Source: Dillenia suffruticosa
Lineage: Eukaryota; Streptophyta; Magnoliopsida; Dilleniales; Dilleniaceae
Direction: 5' to 3'
Assembly (NCBI GenBank): GCA_033439265.1
Contig: JAVTVX010000009.1
Location: forward strand, 485,609 to 549,608
DNA: 64,000 bases
This document shows, piece after piece, positions 51,269-62,915 of the stretch. The translations under genes and the position numbers were made by a program. Below the pieces are notes generated by a model that worked only from the letters and a program-made list of their open reading frames with translations, had not been told where the DNA came from and did no database searches. Every line of letters starts with the position of its first letter. Within the stretch, counting starts at the first letter, position 1.

Positions 51269-54200
51269 TTAAACCTAAACCTAGCCCCTTCAACGGTGTC
51301 TCTCTGCGCAGTGCGCCCCCTGGCATCTCGCATCTCTCATCTTTCGAAACGCCGAACACCACTGACCTGGTACGTTATCTCTCTCTCCGTCTCTCGTACG
51401 AGTTGTGGATTTCGTGTGTGAGCTTGTATGTGTGTGGGTATGAACGGATTTTGTGCTTGAGATTCGGTAATTAGGTTTTTTATGAACGAATGTTGTGGAT
51501 TCTACTTTTAGGTTCGTCAGCTGTGAATGTCTCCCTGAATTTTAGCAACGCCAAACCTGCAGCAAATAACTCCCGGCAATGGATGGGAGCAAGATGGCTT
51601 TTATTTTGCTTGTTTTTATTCATTTCTTGTTTTGTAGTTCATTGTGTTGGCTGTTGGGGACTCTTTCATCTCCAACACGATTAGGCTTTTAAACTTGTAA
51701 GCTATGTATAGTGAATATTGCAACAATTTGAGGAGTTTTTATTTATATTTTTATGAACAATTACACTTGTAAGAATAATATTGGTGCAGAATCCATTAGA
51801 GAACTTCTTACATATCCCTTGGTAGCTTTCTGTTGGTCAGTCTTTAAGCATCCCTTGGCACCCTGCACTCTTACATATCGTAATTTTATTATTGATTTGG
51901 ATAATACTTGCCTATAGACACAGTTTATTTAGTTAAATGTTGTATTCAAAGTATTGACATGCTAAACTATATCTATTATTAGTTCTGCACTTATAGAAAT
52001 GTCAGTGATCTCAATAAAATTACTTTGTCTCTTCCTCACTGTACACTAAAAGTCTTGCTGATGGATCTTGTGCAATGGAACAGATAATGACCTACTAATT
52101 TTTGGAGGTGGACATGCTGTAACCATATCGCTTTGTGCTGCAAAAAAGGGTTTGGTGAATCCATCTGCAATTGCTGCTGTTGCACCCACCTGGGCTGGTC
52201 CCCTTACTATTGTGTTTGGTTTAGATACCAAAGCAGAATCAAGGTATGCTACTTTGCTACTAGTCCTAAACTTATGTTGGTTTGATTTTTTAGTGTACAT
52301 ACAATATTACTTGGCTACTTGGGGATAACTTGGACTGTATTGATTTTTCTACCAATCCATAATGCATAATTTGTACCAACCATGGACAGATGCAGTAGGA
52401 ATTTCTTTGAGATAAAAACACTTGTCAATTGCGATACTTGTGCAAATTGGAACAATTGTTAGAACTTGTTGAAATGCATATATTTCATAATTGTGGAAAT
52501 GCATATAGCTCACGTAGTTTCACAGCATATTCATTAGGACTAATCTAATCTAGTTAATTTTGATACTTCAAGATTTTTGTTAGATGATGAAAATATGTGG
52601 GTTCCATTTTTTGTTATCTAACCCTATTAATCATAGAGCTGCTCTTCCTCTCTATTAAGGAGCATAATCCCCCTTTCAGAGGCAGGAGCCAGTATGGGCC
52701 ATCAATATGATTGAAATATTATAATTAAAAAGACAAAGAAAAAGAAAAACCCAGAATTACTTCCCCCCTTTTAGGGAGACAGAAAGAGATATGAATGTGG
52801 ATAAGATCATTTATCTTAACTCAAGTTTATCTAATAAGCTGAGATAAATGATCTTATCATAACTCGAGTTTTGATAAATGATCTTATAAACGAATGTACA
52901 ATTATGTTATTGGTTACGTATGGCTTATTGCCGCATATGGAGAAATCTATATATGTATTGCTTTCTACAAGAACTAATTTTTATTTTTATTTTTTTTGGC
53001 TGTAAATGCTTTGGGGTTTGCCCTAATTATGTGCTTTTAAGTTTTAAGCAATTGCATTTTCTAAGTTGTTGTGTCTCTTTTTTCTGGACTTAACTACTAA
53101 ATTTGGTTTTAAATATTGGTCTATGGAATTACACTACTGGGTAGCCATGTTGCACGGTTTGAGGGAGAATTAAAGCCCTTGAGAGACATCTCCAAGGACA
53201 AAAATAGTTCCTTCTTACTAAATGCCGAGTTGCATCAAAAGATTGTGCAATCATGTTATTGGCAATGCATGGCTTCTTGGACCCTTCTTAGTAAATATTG
53301 AGCAGTATAGGAAGAATGTACAATCATGTTATTGGCAATGCCCTGTTTATTGCCAAGTGTAGAGCACTCTATATATGCTCTCTTTGATTACGCTACTAGG
53401 TTTTTTGCTTAACTGCTAACTTTAGTTCTGTAAATTGATCTATGAAATTACGCTACCGTGTAGCCATGTTAGAAAGAATTAAAGCCTTTAAGAGACAGCT
53501 CTGGGGATAAAGTGGACATTTCTTTGTTAATGTTGAGTTGCATAGAAAGAATGTACAATTATGTTATTGGCTATGCATGACTTATTGCTGCGTGTTTTAA
53601 GCAATTCTACATCTACATTGCTTTCTTATTCTGGAAGCGGTAAATGAATAATCTAATATGGAATCAGATGTTTTTTATGTAGCAATTTTAGATATTCTGT
53701 GGTTTGGTCTTGTTTTTAATCCATAACATATATAAATGAATGAATAGGTCTGGCTAGGTAGGGATTGATTGAAGGGGGGGACAAAAATGAAAAAAAAGGT
53801 AGAAAGTTATCACCTAATAAAACGCAGGGCAATGCGTTAATAATCTTCTTTTATAGTGTTTCATTTTGGATCCTTAGAAATTGGTTTTATACCAGAACAA
53901 ATCATAGAAATGAGCCTTTTCTATGAGTCTGTTTTTGACTAAATTATATTGTTTGTAGGTCATTTGGAATATATACAGTTTCAATTGTAAATTGATAATA
54001 CTGTTAAAGCCTACATGGAGAGCACAGAAGACACTGGTTTAGGGCCTCCTGAAGATCCAGGGCTTGATCTTTATACTATTCCAAGCTATGCAAGTAACTC
54101 TCTATCTCTCTCTCTCTCTCTCTTTCTCACTCTAACTGTGTGCTATTCTGATTGCTCATTTAAAACCCCAACTCAAAATTGATCATTCAGGTTGGTTTTC

Positions 54201-57200
54201 TTGGAATGAAATCCATGAAACTGAGAGAATCTCACTGAAAGAATTTTTTGATGGAAGCTCAATCTCAAGAACACCCAAAATCTACAAAGAATACAGGGAC
54301 TTTATCATATCGAAGTACAGAGAAGATCCTTCTCGAAGACTCACATTTACTGAGATTCGGAAATGTTTAGTTGGTGATGTTTGTGTTCTTATGAAAGTAT
54401 TTCGTTTCCTGGAAAGATGGGGATTAATTAACTTTAGCGCGACCTCTTCTTCATTTGATGATGCAATTGCGCTGGTGGGTGAGGGTGAGGAAAAATGGAA
54501 CATTAAGGTTGAGGAAGGTCCTCCTAGTGGAATTAGGGTTTCCGCCCTTCCAAATTCATTGAAGCCTGTTTCATTACCGCCCAGTTTGAATGATGTCCAT
54601 GATACTCCTGACAGTTTATTACCATTGCCTCCATTGGCTTCTTATTCAGATGTTTTTGGGGATTTAAAGGTACAACAGCACAAGGGATTGGCTTGTGAGA
54701 AATGCAGTGAAACTATTGATGCAGCACATTATGAATCTGCAGAGGTATCTTGCTCTCTTAGATTACCTTTTTCAGTTTATTTTGGTCACATTATCATGCC
54801 AACCCCATGTGAACCCTATGCAGATGCATGTACGCTCTTATATGAATTCGTACATTCGCTTTTATTCCATAGCATAAATAGGAGGCATATACTTTATTGG
54901 TTGCATGAAGGACTTATGACCGCATGATGTTTTGACTAGCTTATATGGAGAACAAAATTAATGAGTAGAAAGCAAAAACAAGCCCTTGTTCATTTATTCA
55001 ATTCATAAAAATCTCCCAAGACAGGTTGCATAGAATTGAAATGGAATTTTATTTCCACAGAGAGCTGAAGTTTCAGCCATGAATTCAACTGGGTAGAGTT
55101 GAAAACTCCCCTGAGCTAGGACACTTGATTGGTAGACTTTATTTATTGGTCACATAAGTGATAATAAAAGTTTGTCCTCCTAGTACATTGAAAACCCAAT
55201 TCTGGACTAGCACAGACTCCCTGATTAACTTGAATGTTGGATTTATGGAGATTATCAGTTGTATAATATGAAGATGGAGGAAATTTTGAACAATGTGGAA
55301 GTCTTAGATGGTTTAGTGTTGAGTAACTCAACCACATACATTAAGAAAAGTTTACCCCAATGCTGTAACGATGTGTTAGATTATAAACTCTCTCATGAGG
55401 TCTTTTTTTGGCCTGTATCAATCACATAGTAGACATGTGTTGGATGAGATGGGGGAGGTCTAGAATTAACTGCTCTAAATTTGATAAAGGAATAAAACTC
55501 GTTTAAGAAGAATATTTAATGCTTTATCTTTGATAAGATATCCTTTCTGAAAGAGATGCCACAGAAAAGGGAAATTAGAGAATTTTGATCTTCAAAGTTC
55601 TTTGATAATTAATCCATTTTTTGTTTTGTTTTGTTTTGCTTTTCTTTTTTTCTTTTTTATTTTTTTTGCTTCTTGGGCCGAAAAGAGAGAATTGTAAGAG
55701 TTTGTTGATTGCCGCAACAGGGGAATAAAACGATTTGTGTAAAATGCTATGAAGACAAAAACTTTGAGGAGGGGAAGTCTGCAGATGATTTCAACTTCAA
55801 AGAAAGCATTGAAAGCTGTGGGAAACATGGAGCTGTCTGGACTGAAGCAGAGACTTTACTTCTTTTAGAGTCTGTCTTGAAGCATAGAGATGACTGGGAT
55901 CTAGTTTCACAAAGTGTTCAAACGAAGACTAAATTTGATTGTATTTCAAGGCTGTTACAGCTACCTTTTGGCGAGCTTATGTTGAATTCAGCCAATGATA
56001 AGGGTAAATTATTTGAAGCACATGATGCTGCAGGCACTGCCCAACAAACTCGGTCAAGTCCACCTAATACTACTGAGGTGCCAGAATTGATAGATCAGTG
56101 TCATGAGAATAAATTTGAGCAGAATGGCACAGCGAGTGAAGGTCCCCCAATGAAGAAAAGGTTTATAGCTTCTCTCTCAGATGCTGGTAGTTCAATAATG
56201 AAACAGGTATGATTGCCACAAATCTCCTTTCCAGTGCAGTTAAGTTTTGTTGTTAAGAGTAGAGTCCTTAATTAATTTTACTTGGATTCTTTTATTGTCA
56301 TGAAATTTGGACTAGAATTTACTCTAAAGTAGAATGGAAAAGTGTGTTTTGTGAGTTAATAAAATGAAAAATTTGTACTAGAGATGAAAACCGAAGTTGA
56401 CATCACTAAGCTTTATCCATATATGGATCAGAGCTTATAAGTTTTTCTTTTGTGAATGCTGCATTATTATTTTCCGTGAATATCACATGCAGTGACTCGA
56501 ATGATTGATTGAGATGCTTTAGGATTATGATTATCCATGAACTCGTGATTTAATATGAAAATTCAGAGGTTCTTCTGTTACTTAACACACATTATTAGCA
56601 TTAACTCTATTGCCCTTAGGTTGCTCTCTTCTCCACTATGGTTGGACCACGTCCAGCAGTGGCTGCAGCGGAGGCTGCTGTTGCGGCACTTTGTGAGGAA
56701 AATCCATGTACAAAGGTGATATTTGATGCTGAGGAGGATCCTGAAAATTATGAGTCTTCCATGATAAATGATGAGCCAGAGAGGTAACTTGCTATATGCT
56801 ATTTCTGTGACGATCCTTAAGTACCTAAAATATTTCTATAACTGTTAATTTCTTTTTTTAATGTTTCAGAGCCCCTCAAGGTGAAAAACCTGAGATGGAT
56901 GGAAGCTCTGGTGTATCAGGTAATTCTGAGATATAGAAGAAATGCAGCTTGGTAGTGGTGTAAATTTGGCTTGTGAAACCTCTGTGACCATTCTGTTCAA
57001 TATACAATTGCTGCAACACTTTTCTTGTTTCTTATTTTACTCATTTTCTCTCATATTCCATGCTAGATCATAGTGGCATGGTAACAAAGCACGTAACACT
57101 TATACCTAATTGTCTTGGCTACCCTTCTCTCTTGCATTTAACTACATGCAATGGCATATTTCTCACATTATGGCCTGCTTTTTTTTTCTCCCTTAATTAC

Positions 57201-57879
57201 CATATATTCTTTCATCAAGCCTTAGCTGTTTTAAATAATTCTTTTTTTAATTGATTCATGGTTTCAGAATCTCCAGAGAAGTCCTCTGTGAAAAGTTCCA
57301 TACCTTTAACCTTGCGACTTCGAGCTGCGATTGCCACTGCTCTGGGTGCTGCTGCTGCTCGTGCTAAGTTACTAGCAGATCAAGAAGACAGGGAGGTAGA
57401 AGAGCTTGTTGCGACCCTTATTGAGACACAGGTACGTAGTTTTGCATTAGGATACATTACTAAAAATGAGCCATGTCCATCCTGGGCACTTGAACACAAC
57501 ACAACTAACAATATTGTGCAAAACTTTGTTACAACTTGATCATGTCACCATGTCCATATTGTGTCTCGCTAGTGTCCATGGTCTATAGTTCGCAGTTTCT
57601 TCTGACGTTTCCTGCCACTTTGTTGTTCTTCTGGTACTTCATTAGATTTATGAATCAAAAGATTATCTATCTCGTACTTACCTTGTATCTGTGAATGCTA
57701 AATAGATGAAGAAGTTACACTGTAAAGGCAAATATCTTGAAGATTTGGAACAGATAATGGAGAATGAATACAAGCTCATCCAAGATTTAAAAGAGTCTAT
57801 CATAACAGAACGGATTAAAGTCCTACAACAGGCATTTAATACCGGAGTTCCAAGATTGAGAGAGATCATACCTTTGTAA
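51230..57879 (+). CDS. SWI3A: SWI3A subunit of the SWI/SNF complex
   Basis: Coding exons 54015-54093, 54191-54744, 55721-56206, 56620-56783, 56870-56919, 57268-57431 and 57706-57879 give 556 residues (Arabidopsis SWI3A, as I recall it, is about 512). The protein starts MESTEDTGLGPPEDPG. It has a SWIRM domain at about 19-110 (IPSYASWFSWNEIH, YKEYRDFIISKYRE, LVGDVCVLMKVFRFLERWG), a CxxC...CxxC zinc-type motif (C195, C198, C217, C220), a SANT domain at about 249-294 (VWTEAETLLLLESVLKHRDD), and a C-terminal SWIRM-associated coiled coil (RAAIATALGAAAARAKLLAD). SWI3 proteins are core scaffolds of plant SWI/SNF remodellers. I infer a noncoding first exon ending at the donor after 'cactgacctg' (about 51371), followed by a 2.6-kb 5' intron; only the coding exons are firm. 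Confidence 0.9.
52084..52243 (+). pseudogene. Lone alpha/beta-hydrolase exon in the SWI3A 5' intron
   Basis: A 160-base segment with an intact acceptor (gaacag) and donor (GAATCAAG|gtatgc) encodes LLIFGGGHAVTISLCAAKKG, then LVNPSAIAAVAPTWAGPLTI and VFGLDTKAESR. This matches one internal exon of a plant alpha/beta-hydrolase family whose usual form reads GGGHAA...KPSAIAAVAPTWAGPLPIVFGRD. No neighbouring exons of that gene are visible on either side within the window, so it is an isolated gene fragment rather than a working gene. Confidence 0.75.
52800..52888. repeat. Hairpin-forming inverted repeat with a third arm
   Basis: 'gataagatcatttatctta' at 52799-52817 is the reverse complement of 'tgagataaatgatcttatc' at 52840-52858, apart from one base near the loop. 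'tgataaatgatcttat' recurs at 52872-52887. This could be a remnant of a small MITE or a local inverted duplication. Confidence 0.6.
52894..53640 (+). repeat. Imperfect tandem duplication in the SWI3A 5' intron
   Basis: 'gtacaattatgttattggtta', or 'gtacaatcatgttattggca' in another copy, recurs near 52897, 53244, 53317 and 53555. Each is followed by 'tatggcttattgc' or a close variant. In between, 'ggtctatggaattacactact' and 'tgatctatgaaattacgctac' both lead to 'gtagccatgtt', then 'gaattaaagcc', 'agagaca' and 'gagttgcat'. These are diverged direct repeats of a unit about 240-330 bases long. Confidence 0.72.
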
Positions 57880-58724
57880 AAATAGATAATGCGCCAAATA
57901 AGCACCTACGAAGTCTTGTTGAGCCTCGGCCTACGTGACAGCCATATTTTGTTCTTGTACAATGAATCTAAGTAGTCACTTCTATTTAACTTATGTTGTA
58001 TTTTACCTTCTGTACAATGACATGATCCTGTTGCTTGGGAAATGGAAGTGTCTCCCTGTTAATTTATTTCTCTATTGAATGACTAGTAGCCCCTGATCCC
58101 TTATTAGTTGCATGGAAGTTCTGCTGACCAACTTATTCAAACTCAGAATTATGTGGCATATTGGGATCCAAGATGTGCATCTTATAATTTCATACAAAGC
58201 AAGGCAATGATTTCATATGCACAGACTTTCCCCAAAAAAAGGAGAAATTTTCTGTACAATATGATATTTATTCAGTTTTCTAACTAATAATAATCGTCCT
58301 CGGGCACAAGTGGGGTTCGATCCTTTCCTTAGGGCATACAGAAGACTTTCTACCTCAATTCTTTTAATGCCCCATTTCAATTTTATTATATTTAATTGGA
58401 TAAGAATTTTCAAAATTTTACCTTGAGTTAAACAATAAAAAGTTAATTAAATAAACTTTTAACTTGAATTTTGATTAATAATCGCTTTTACTTTTTATCT
58501 ATTGCTCCCACCTTTGAAAAATAAATCATAGGTATTTATATTACTAATTGGATAGATGCAAAGGAGGGGGTTTTGACTCCTGGGGGTATGCTGGGATTGG
58601 AAAATTTTGCTGTGGTGATGGGGAAGAGAGGGGGGGGGGGGTTTGTGAGGCAATGTTTCAAAGAAGTTAGAAAGAGAAGACATGTAGGAGAGAGAAATTG
58701 AATCTATGTGGCGATGTACGACTG

Positions 58725-58878
58725 GTTTAGTGAAAAGAGTGTTAGATTTTTTAATTAAAATTCAGATTTAAAAATTGAGAATGAAAATAATTACGTTGAA
58801 AGAGTTTTCTCCTAAACAAAGTCCAATAACAATTTGAACTGTATTAATCATTTGGGATACCGATTGGTCAGGAATTAA
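58725..58878 (+). repeat. SINE-like dispersed repeat, copy 7
   Basis: One of the best copies: 'ctggtttagtgaaaagagtg' as a possible A-box region, 'gattttttaattaaaattca', 'aaaaattgagaatgaaaata', 'attacgttgaaagagttttc', 'aatttgaactgtattaatca', 'gggataccgattggtcagga', then an A-rich tail. Confidence 0.6.
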
Positions 58879-59434
58879 AAAAAAAAAAAAAACTGTGGCT
58901 CCACGTTGAACAGGTACGACTCAAGCACCATGTTGGACCAGGCTTGGTTGGGGTTCTAGTTGGGGGCTCCACTATCGAGCTTGGGCAGGGGTTAACAGAG
59001 CACGCAGACCTTCGGTAGCACTCTCATGAAAATATATCCTGTTTGAATTATAATTCAATCCCACTGCAACACCAACAGTTGCAAACCCTTCTCCAAGAAA
59101 TTAATCTATTTCTATTTTTGCAAGTAACTCTTTTCTTAAATTAAATTAAATTTAAAATATCTTGATTGTGAAATATGTACTTTATTCGACAAGTCTAGGA
59201 CCCATTTCAAAAACAGTTGAGAGGGCTTCTTTTGTAAAACTCATTGATATGACAATATTTTAAATTATTTAAAAAAAAAATACCTTATTTGCAAAACTCT
59301 ATATTTCATATAATTTTTTATTTTAATTACAAATTTTTATAAGTAAAACATAACAAAAAATCACAAATTTGGATTGTTGCCAAAACAATAATGTTTTCCT
59401 ATGATCTAACGGCAAGTTCTATTAGTAATAGTTG

Positions 59435-59605
59435 TTGTATTTGATAATCATATTGAATTTGATTAAATTTGATTTGAATTGAATTGTGTTTTTAAGAAAA
59501 CAAAATTCTCACGACTCCTAGTAAATTGAAATCTAAAACCTTGTTGAAGGTGTATTAATATTCAGTCACGAGACCAACTAAGTATTAGTATCAGCATTAG
59601 AAATA
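59435..59605 (-). repeat. SINE-like dispersed repeat, copy 8 (reverse)
   Basis: The reverse complement shows 'aaggttttagatttcaattt', 'ctaggagtcgtgagaatttt' and 'aatttgattaaatttgattt'-like blocks in family order. Diverged. Confidence 0.4.
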
Positions 59606-60119
59606 ATTGCCGATCATCATACAACTTCGTTCCACTTGATGTTCCCCAAATGCCCAAAAGAAAAAAAAAAAAGAATAAAAGAAAAAGGAACTAGAACAAG
59701 TTTTTCCGGGATTGAAGCAAAGCAACAATGATGCTAGAAAGCTAATGAATGATCTGAGGATGTTGTCTTAGGTAAGAAGATAGGTTTCTAACTTTTTAAG
59801 ATATGCACTGGTCTTAAAAGGAGCTTTGACAATGAAACAATAATAAAAGAACTTCACCAAATTGCAAAACTTTTATCATAAGAAAATGGATTTACTATTA
59901 GTATTAATGTCCTAAAAAGCTGGTCTACCCTACAAAATGTGTATATGTATGTGTGTGTGTGTCTTTTTTTTTTTTTTTTTTTTTAATATTAAGGGGTGTG
60001 TTGGTAAAACCAGTGTTACTATCTCTTATTTTACTCTCTAATTTGAGATATATAGCCAATGGCCTTTTGTTGAGTTTATCATTGTAGTGCAGTAATAACA
60101 TTATATATATACTTTTATA

Positions 60120-60290
60120 AATTACCGACACACTGATATTTCTTAAATAAAATTTCAAATTTAAATTTTATGAACAGGAAACACGTGTCAGGAGAGTTTC
60201 GCTTCTTAAGTGTCTAACTTGACTTGAATTAGATTTAGTTGAATTTAACGTGTTTATCGAATGTTAATAATTTATATATATATTTTTAAT
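60120..60290 (+). repeat. SINE-like dispersed repeat, copy 9
   Basis: 'actgatatttcttaaataaa', 'aaattttatgaacaggaaac', 'cgtgtcaggagagtttcgct', 'acttgacttgaattagattt' and 'gttgaatttaacgtgtttat' follow the family layout. Confidence 0.45.
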
Positions 60291-61979
60291 AAATTGGACA
60301 TTTGAATGCATTTTCACAATCAATTTTAATTAATTGACTTCAATTAAAATATCAGGGATACAAAATACTAGCCAGATCAACTCCGGGAACGACAATCACA
60401 AGATGGAGTGTTCAAGGCAACAAAGGGAAACCGGAATGAATGCTTTTAAAGATAAATATTAGCTTGAGTATGTAGCTTTTCAAAACTAACAAAGAAAGAA
60501 GTGGTCCTAGCAAACAACATATTTTCTACTCTACTAATTACAGAGCAAGTGACATATTTCTTGAGTGAAAGTGAAAAATCCAGTTGTCTCACCTGCAAAC
60601 AATCTTCCATAAGCTACCTTTTTCTTCTGCAACCGAAACAGATCAAGAGAGAGAGAAAAAATGAAGGCAAATTTTAATGCCAGGGCATTTAGTGCATGCA
60701 GGAGAATTTTTCTACTCAAAAGCTGTGCGGAGGAAGGCGCATTTAAACGCATCTGATAAGGGTTTCAAACCTGTCAAACGCTTGTCTATAAGATTGACAA
60801 AGAATTCTCTGCCCCTTTAAAGTCCAACACACAACGGAAATTCAATTCAATGTTATTTGTCCCACAAACTTAAATTTCAGGCTGCATTATGGTCTGGTCC
60901 TTCCTGCATGGCTGTTGAGCTAAGCTTTCTTTTCATGGATGACACTCCAGACTACGATAAACCAAAATTCAGCTGCTAAGTGTGTCTTCCAGTCTTTCTA
61001 GAAATCTCAAAGTTTCTTGTAAGAGAAGGATCCTTCTTGGTGTTTGGAGTTTGCATGAAAGCGTTGGGCAGTATTTATCCTCGAGTAATTACATCGAGGA
61101 CCCAGAAAGTTAATGACGATAATGCTGTCCATGTAACATTACTCATGCCATCTTCATCTTCTTGGAAAATGCTGGGGGAAAAAGTGTAAAGTCTTCTCAT
61201 TTTGCTTTCCAAAATGATTTGCATTTGTTCAGCATCAAACTGAGAGTATGTGAATGGCATGTCATCTTCATTCCGTTCCCAACATTAGTCATGAGAATGT
61301 ATTCAATCAAACGGGGGTCCTTATTAGAGGTCCACTTATCATTTCATATGCTGCACAGAATGGATTGCAGCAAATGATTCCCAAGAAAATGCTCATTCAA
61401 TTCTTGATTCCCAAATTAAGGCCAATAAATATTTTTTTCCCAAATGCACAGAATTTAGATGAATTCTAACAACAAACATATCCTCGAAGCAAAAGAATAA
61501 GGCACCGACACCATTAGAAACATAAAAATTGGAGGGCCCCCGGGGGGGGGGGAGGGAGAGAGAGAGATGAACAAAACTGTCTCATATATATTGATCAAAT
61601 TCTTCGAGTACAAAGCTATCCATGGAAGGTTAATGAGTACAAGTGACAAAAAATTTGACATGCACAATATATGATCAAGTGTGCTGATAAAACTTAATTG
61701 TTTATTTTCTTCTAATCAACATTTGCACTCAAACATTTTAACAACAAATCTTCAAAGAATATAACTCTCACTCCTATTTTCCAACCCCAAACTTTCGTGG
61801 CATATGTACTTCTTCCCACCTGCAGTAAACCACAAGCAGATACACGAATTGGTTTAAGATGAACAAGATGGCAAAAACACAAAAAAAAAAAAAAAAAAAA
61901 AAATCAAAATCGTAGTAAGCTAAGCACCTGTATTTTCTGCAGAACTCTTTTTTACTTCTGACCTTTGCATGCACATAGA

Positions 61980-62031
61980 CAAGGAAGTACTAGAAAATGT
62001 ATCTTCAAGGAAGTACTAGAAAATGTATCTT
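61980..62031. repeat. Perfect 26-bp tandem duplication beside the TCP20-like stop
   Basis: The 26-base unit that starts 'caaggaagtactagaaaatg' is present twice with no mismatch, 56 bases past the TCP20-like stop codon and thus probably in its 3' UTR. Lack of any difference between the units suggests a recent event. Confidence 0.9.
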
Positions 62032-62087
62032 CAAGCAATACTATTTTCTATGCCCAAATTGATTGACAGCTCTTCCCTCCTTCAACT

Positions 62088-62915
62088 TCAACCTTGAGAA
62101 TCATCCTTGGGAGTAGAATCTCTATGTTGCTGCATCTGTTGTTGTTGATGATGATGAATGTGATCTGCACTACCTCTGGCTTGCATTTGCTGGTAAAAGG
62201 CATTTAAAGCTTGGGTATTCAACACACCTATATGACCATCTTGAGAAAGCCCAAGTTCCAAACCAGGAAGTTGAGGATTTCCAGTCAAAATTGGAGTGAA
62301 ATTCACTTGACCCATGTTGGTACCTTGAAAATCCAGACCTTGAAAACCATACTTGGGCAAATAAACAGGAGTTTCACCTCCCAAATTTGATGTCGATGGA
62401 CCAGCCAAATTAATGAAACCAGGAGCATGTTCGATGCCCGACGGCCACACACTTGTGCCCACGTGAGATCTACCTATATTACTCCCCACCATGCTACTCC
62501 CCACCATGCTCCAACTATGCCTGTTTTCAGATCCAATACTTGTGTCTAATTCATTGATTTTTGGCTGCATACCTATTGAAAAAGAGATCCCCTGTTGCGA
62601 AATAGAGCTCCCTGCAGCCGCAAGAGCTGAGGCAGGTATAGTTCCAGTGCCTGTGGCTGCAATGATTGAAGGCTCAGCTTGCTGTAACAGCCACTGTATC
62701 GTTTCGCCATCCGATTTATGACCCAATTCTCTTGTTAGCTGAAAAATTCTGGCTGCACAAAGAGCTGGCATTCTTATTCTCCTTCCTCTTCCCTCCACTT
62801 TTATATGTCTGTCTTTGTTTGAGCTTCTCTTTGGAGCTAGTTGCTTCTTCCCTTCAGCTTTGTCGGCAATCGCGATTTGTGAATCTTGGTTCTCTGATGC
62901 TTTGTTTTCACTCAT
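62088..62915 (-). CDS. TCP20: Class I TCP transcription factor, TCP20-like
   Basis: Intronless. From the first ATG the product is 275 residues: [13 protein letters not shown] onward. The TCP basic helix-loop-helix domain spans about 33-88 ([58 protein letters not shown]), with the class I basic region. The tail [18 protein letters not shown]...QQM and the end KDDSQG match TCP20 rather than TCP9/TCP19. TCP20 binds GCCCR sites and links cell division, growth and nitrate signalling; that is family knowledge. An in-frame stretch upstream encodes [16 protein letters not shown] after a TTG codon where TCP20 homologues start with MDPKSS, so the ancestral start seems lost. Ile replaces the usual Thr/Ser in KDRH(T)KVEGRGRR. 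Confidence 0.92.
   Translation of the reverse strand: MSENKASENQDSQIAIADKAEGKKQLAPKRSSNKDRHIKVEGRGRRIRMPALCAARIFQLTRELGHKSDGETIQWLLQQAEPSIIAATGTGTIPASALAAAGSSISQQGISFSIGMQPKINELDTSIGSENRHSWSMVGSSMVGSNIGRSHVGTSVWPSGIEHAPGFINLAGPSTSNLGGETPVYLPKYGFQGLDFQGTNMGQVNFTPILTGNPQLPGLELGLSQDGHIGVLNTQALNAFYQQMQARGSADHIHHHQQQQMQQHRDSTPKDDSQG

Larger units (their letters stand above)
57880..62087. other. Intergenic DNA between SWI3A and the TCP20-like gene
   Basis: The two genes converge. I see SINE-like copies near 58725, 59435 and 60120, a G run at about 58631-58641, a short GT run at about 59950-59961 followed by poly(T), a G then GA run at about 61547-61566, and poly(A) at about 61879-61902. The stretch 60360-61260 is less AT-rich and could hide a noncoding transcript, but no coding family is recognised. 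The 3' UTRs of both genes lie at its ends. Confidence 0.5.

Noticed and set aside
60600-60760. A short exon with acceptor and donor (KKKVAYGRLFAG)
   Set aside because: The splice-like signals could be chance; no neighbouring exons or family match were found.
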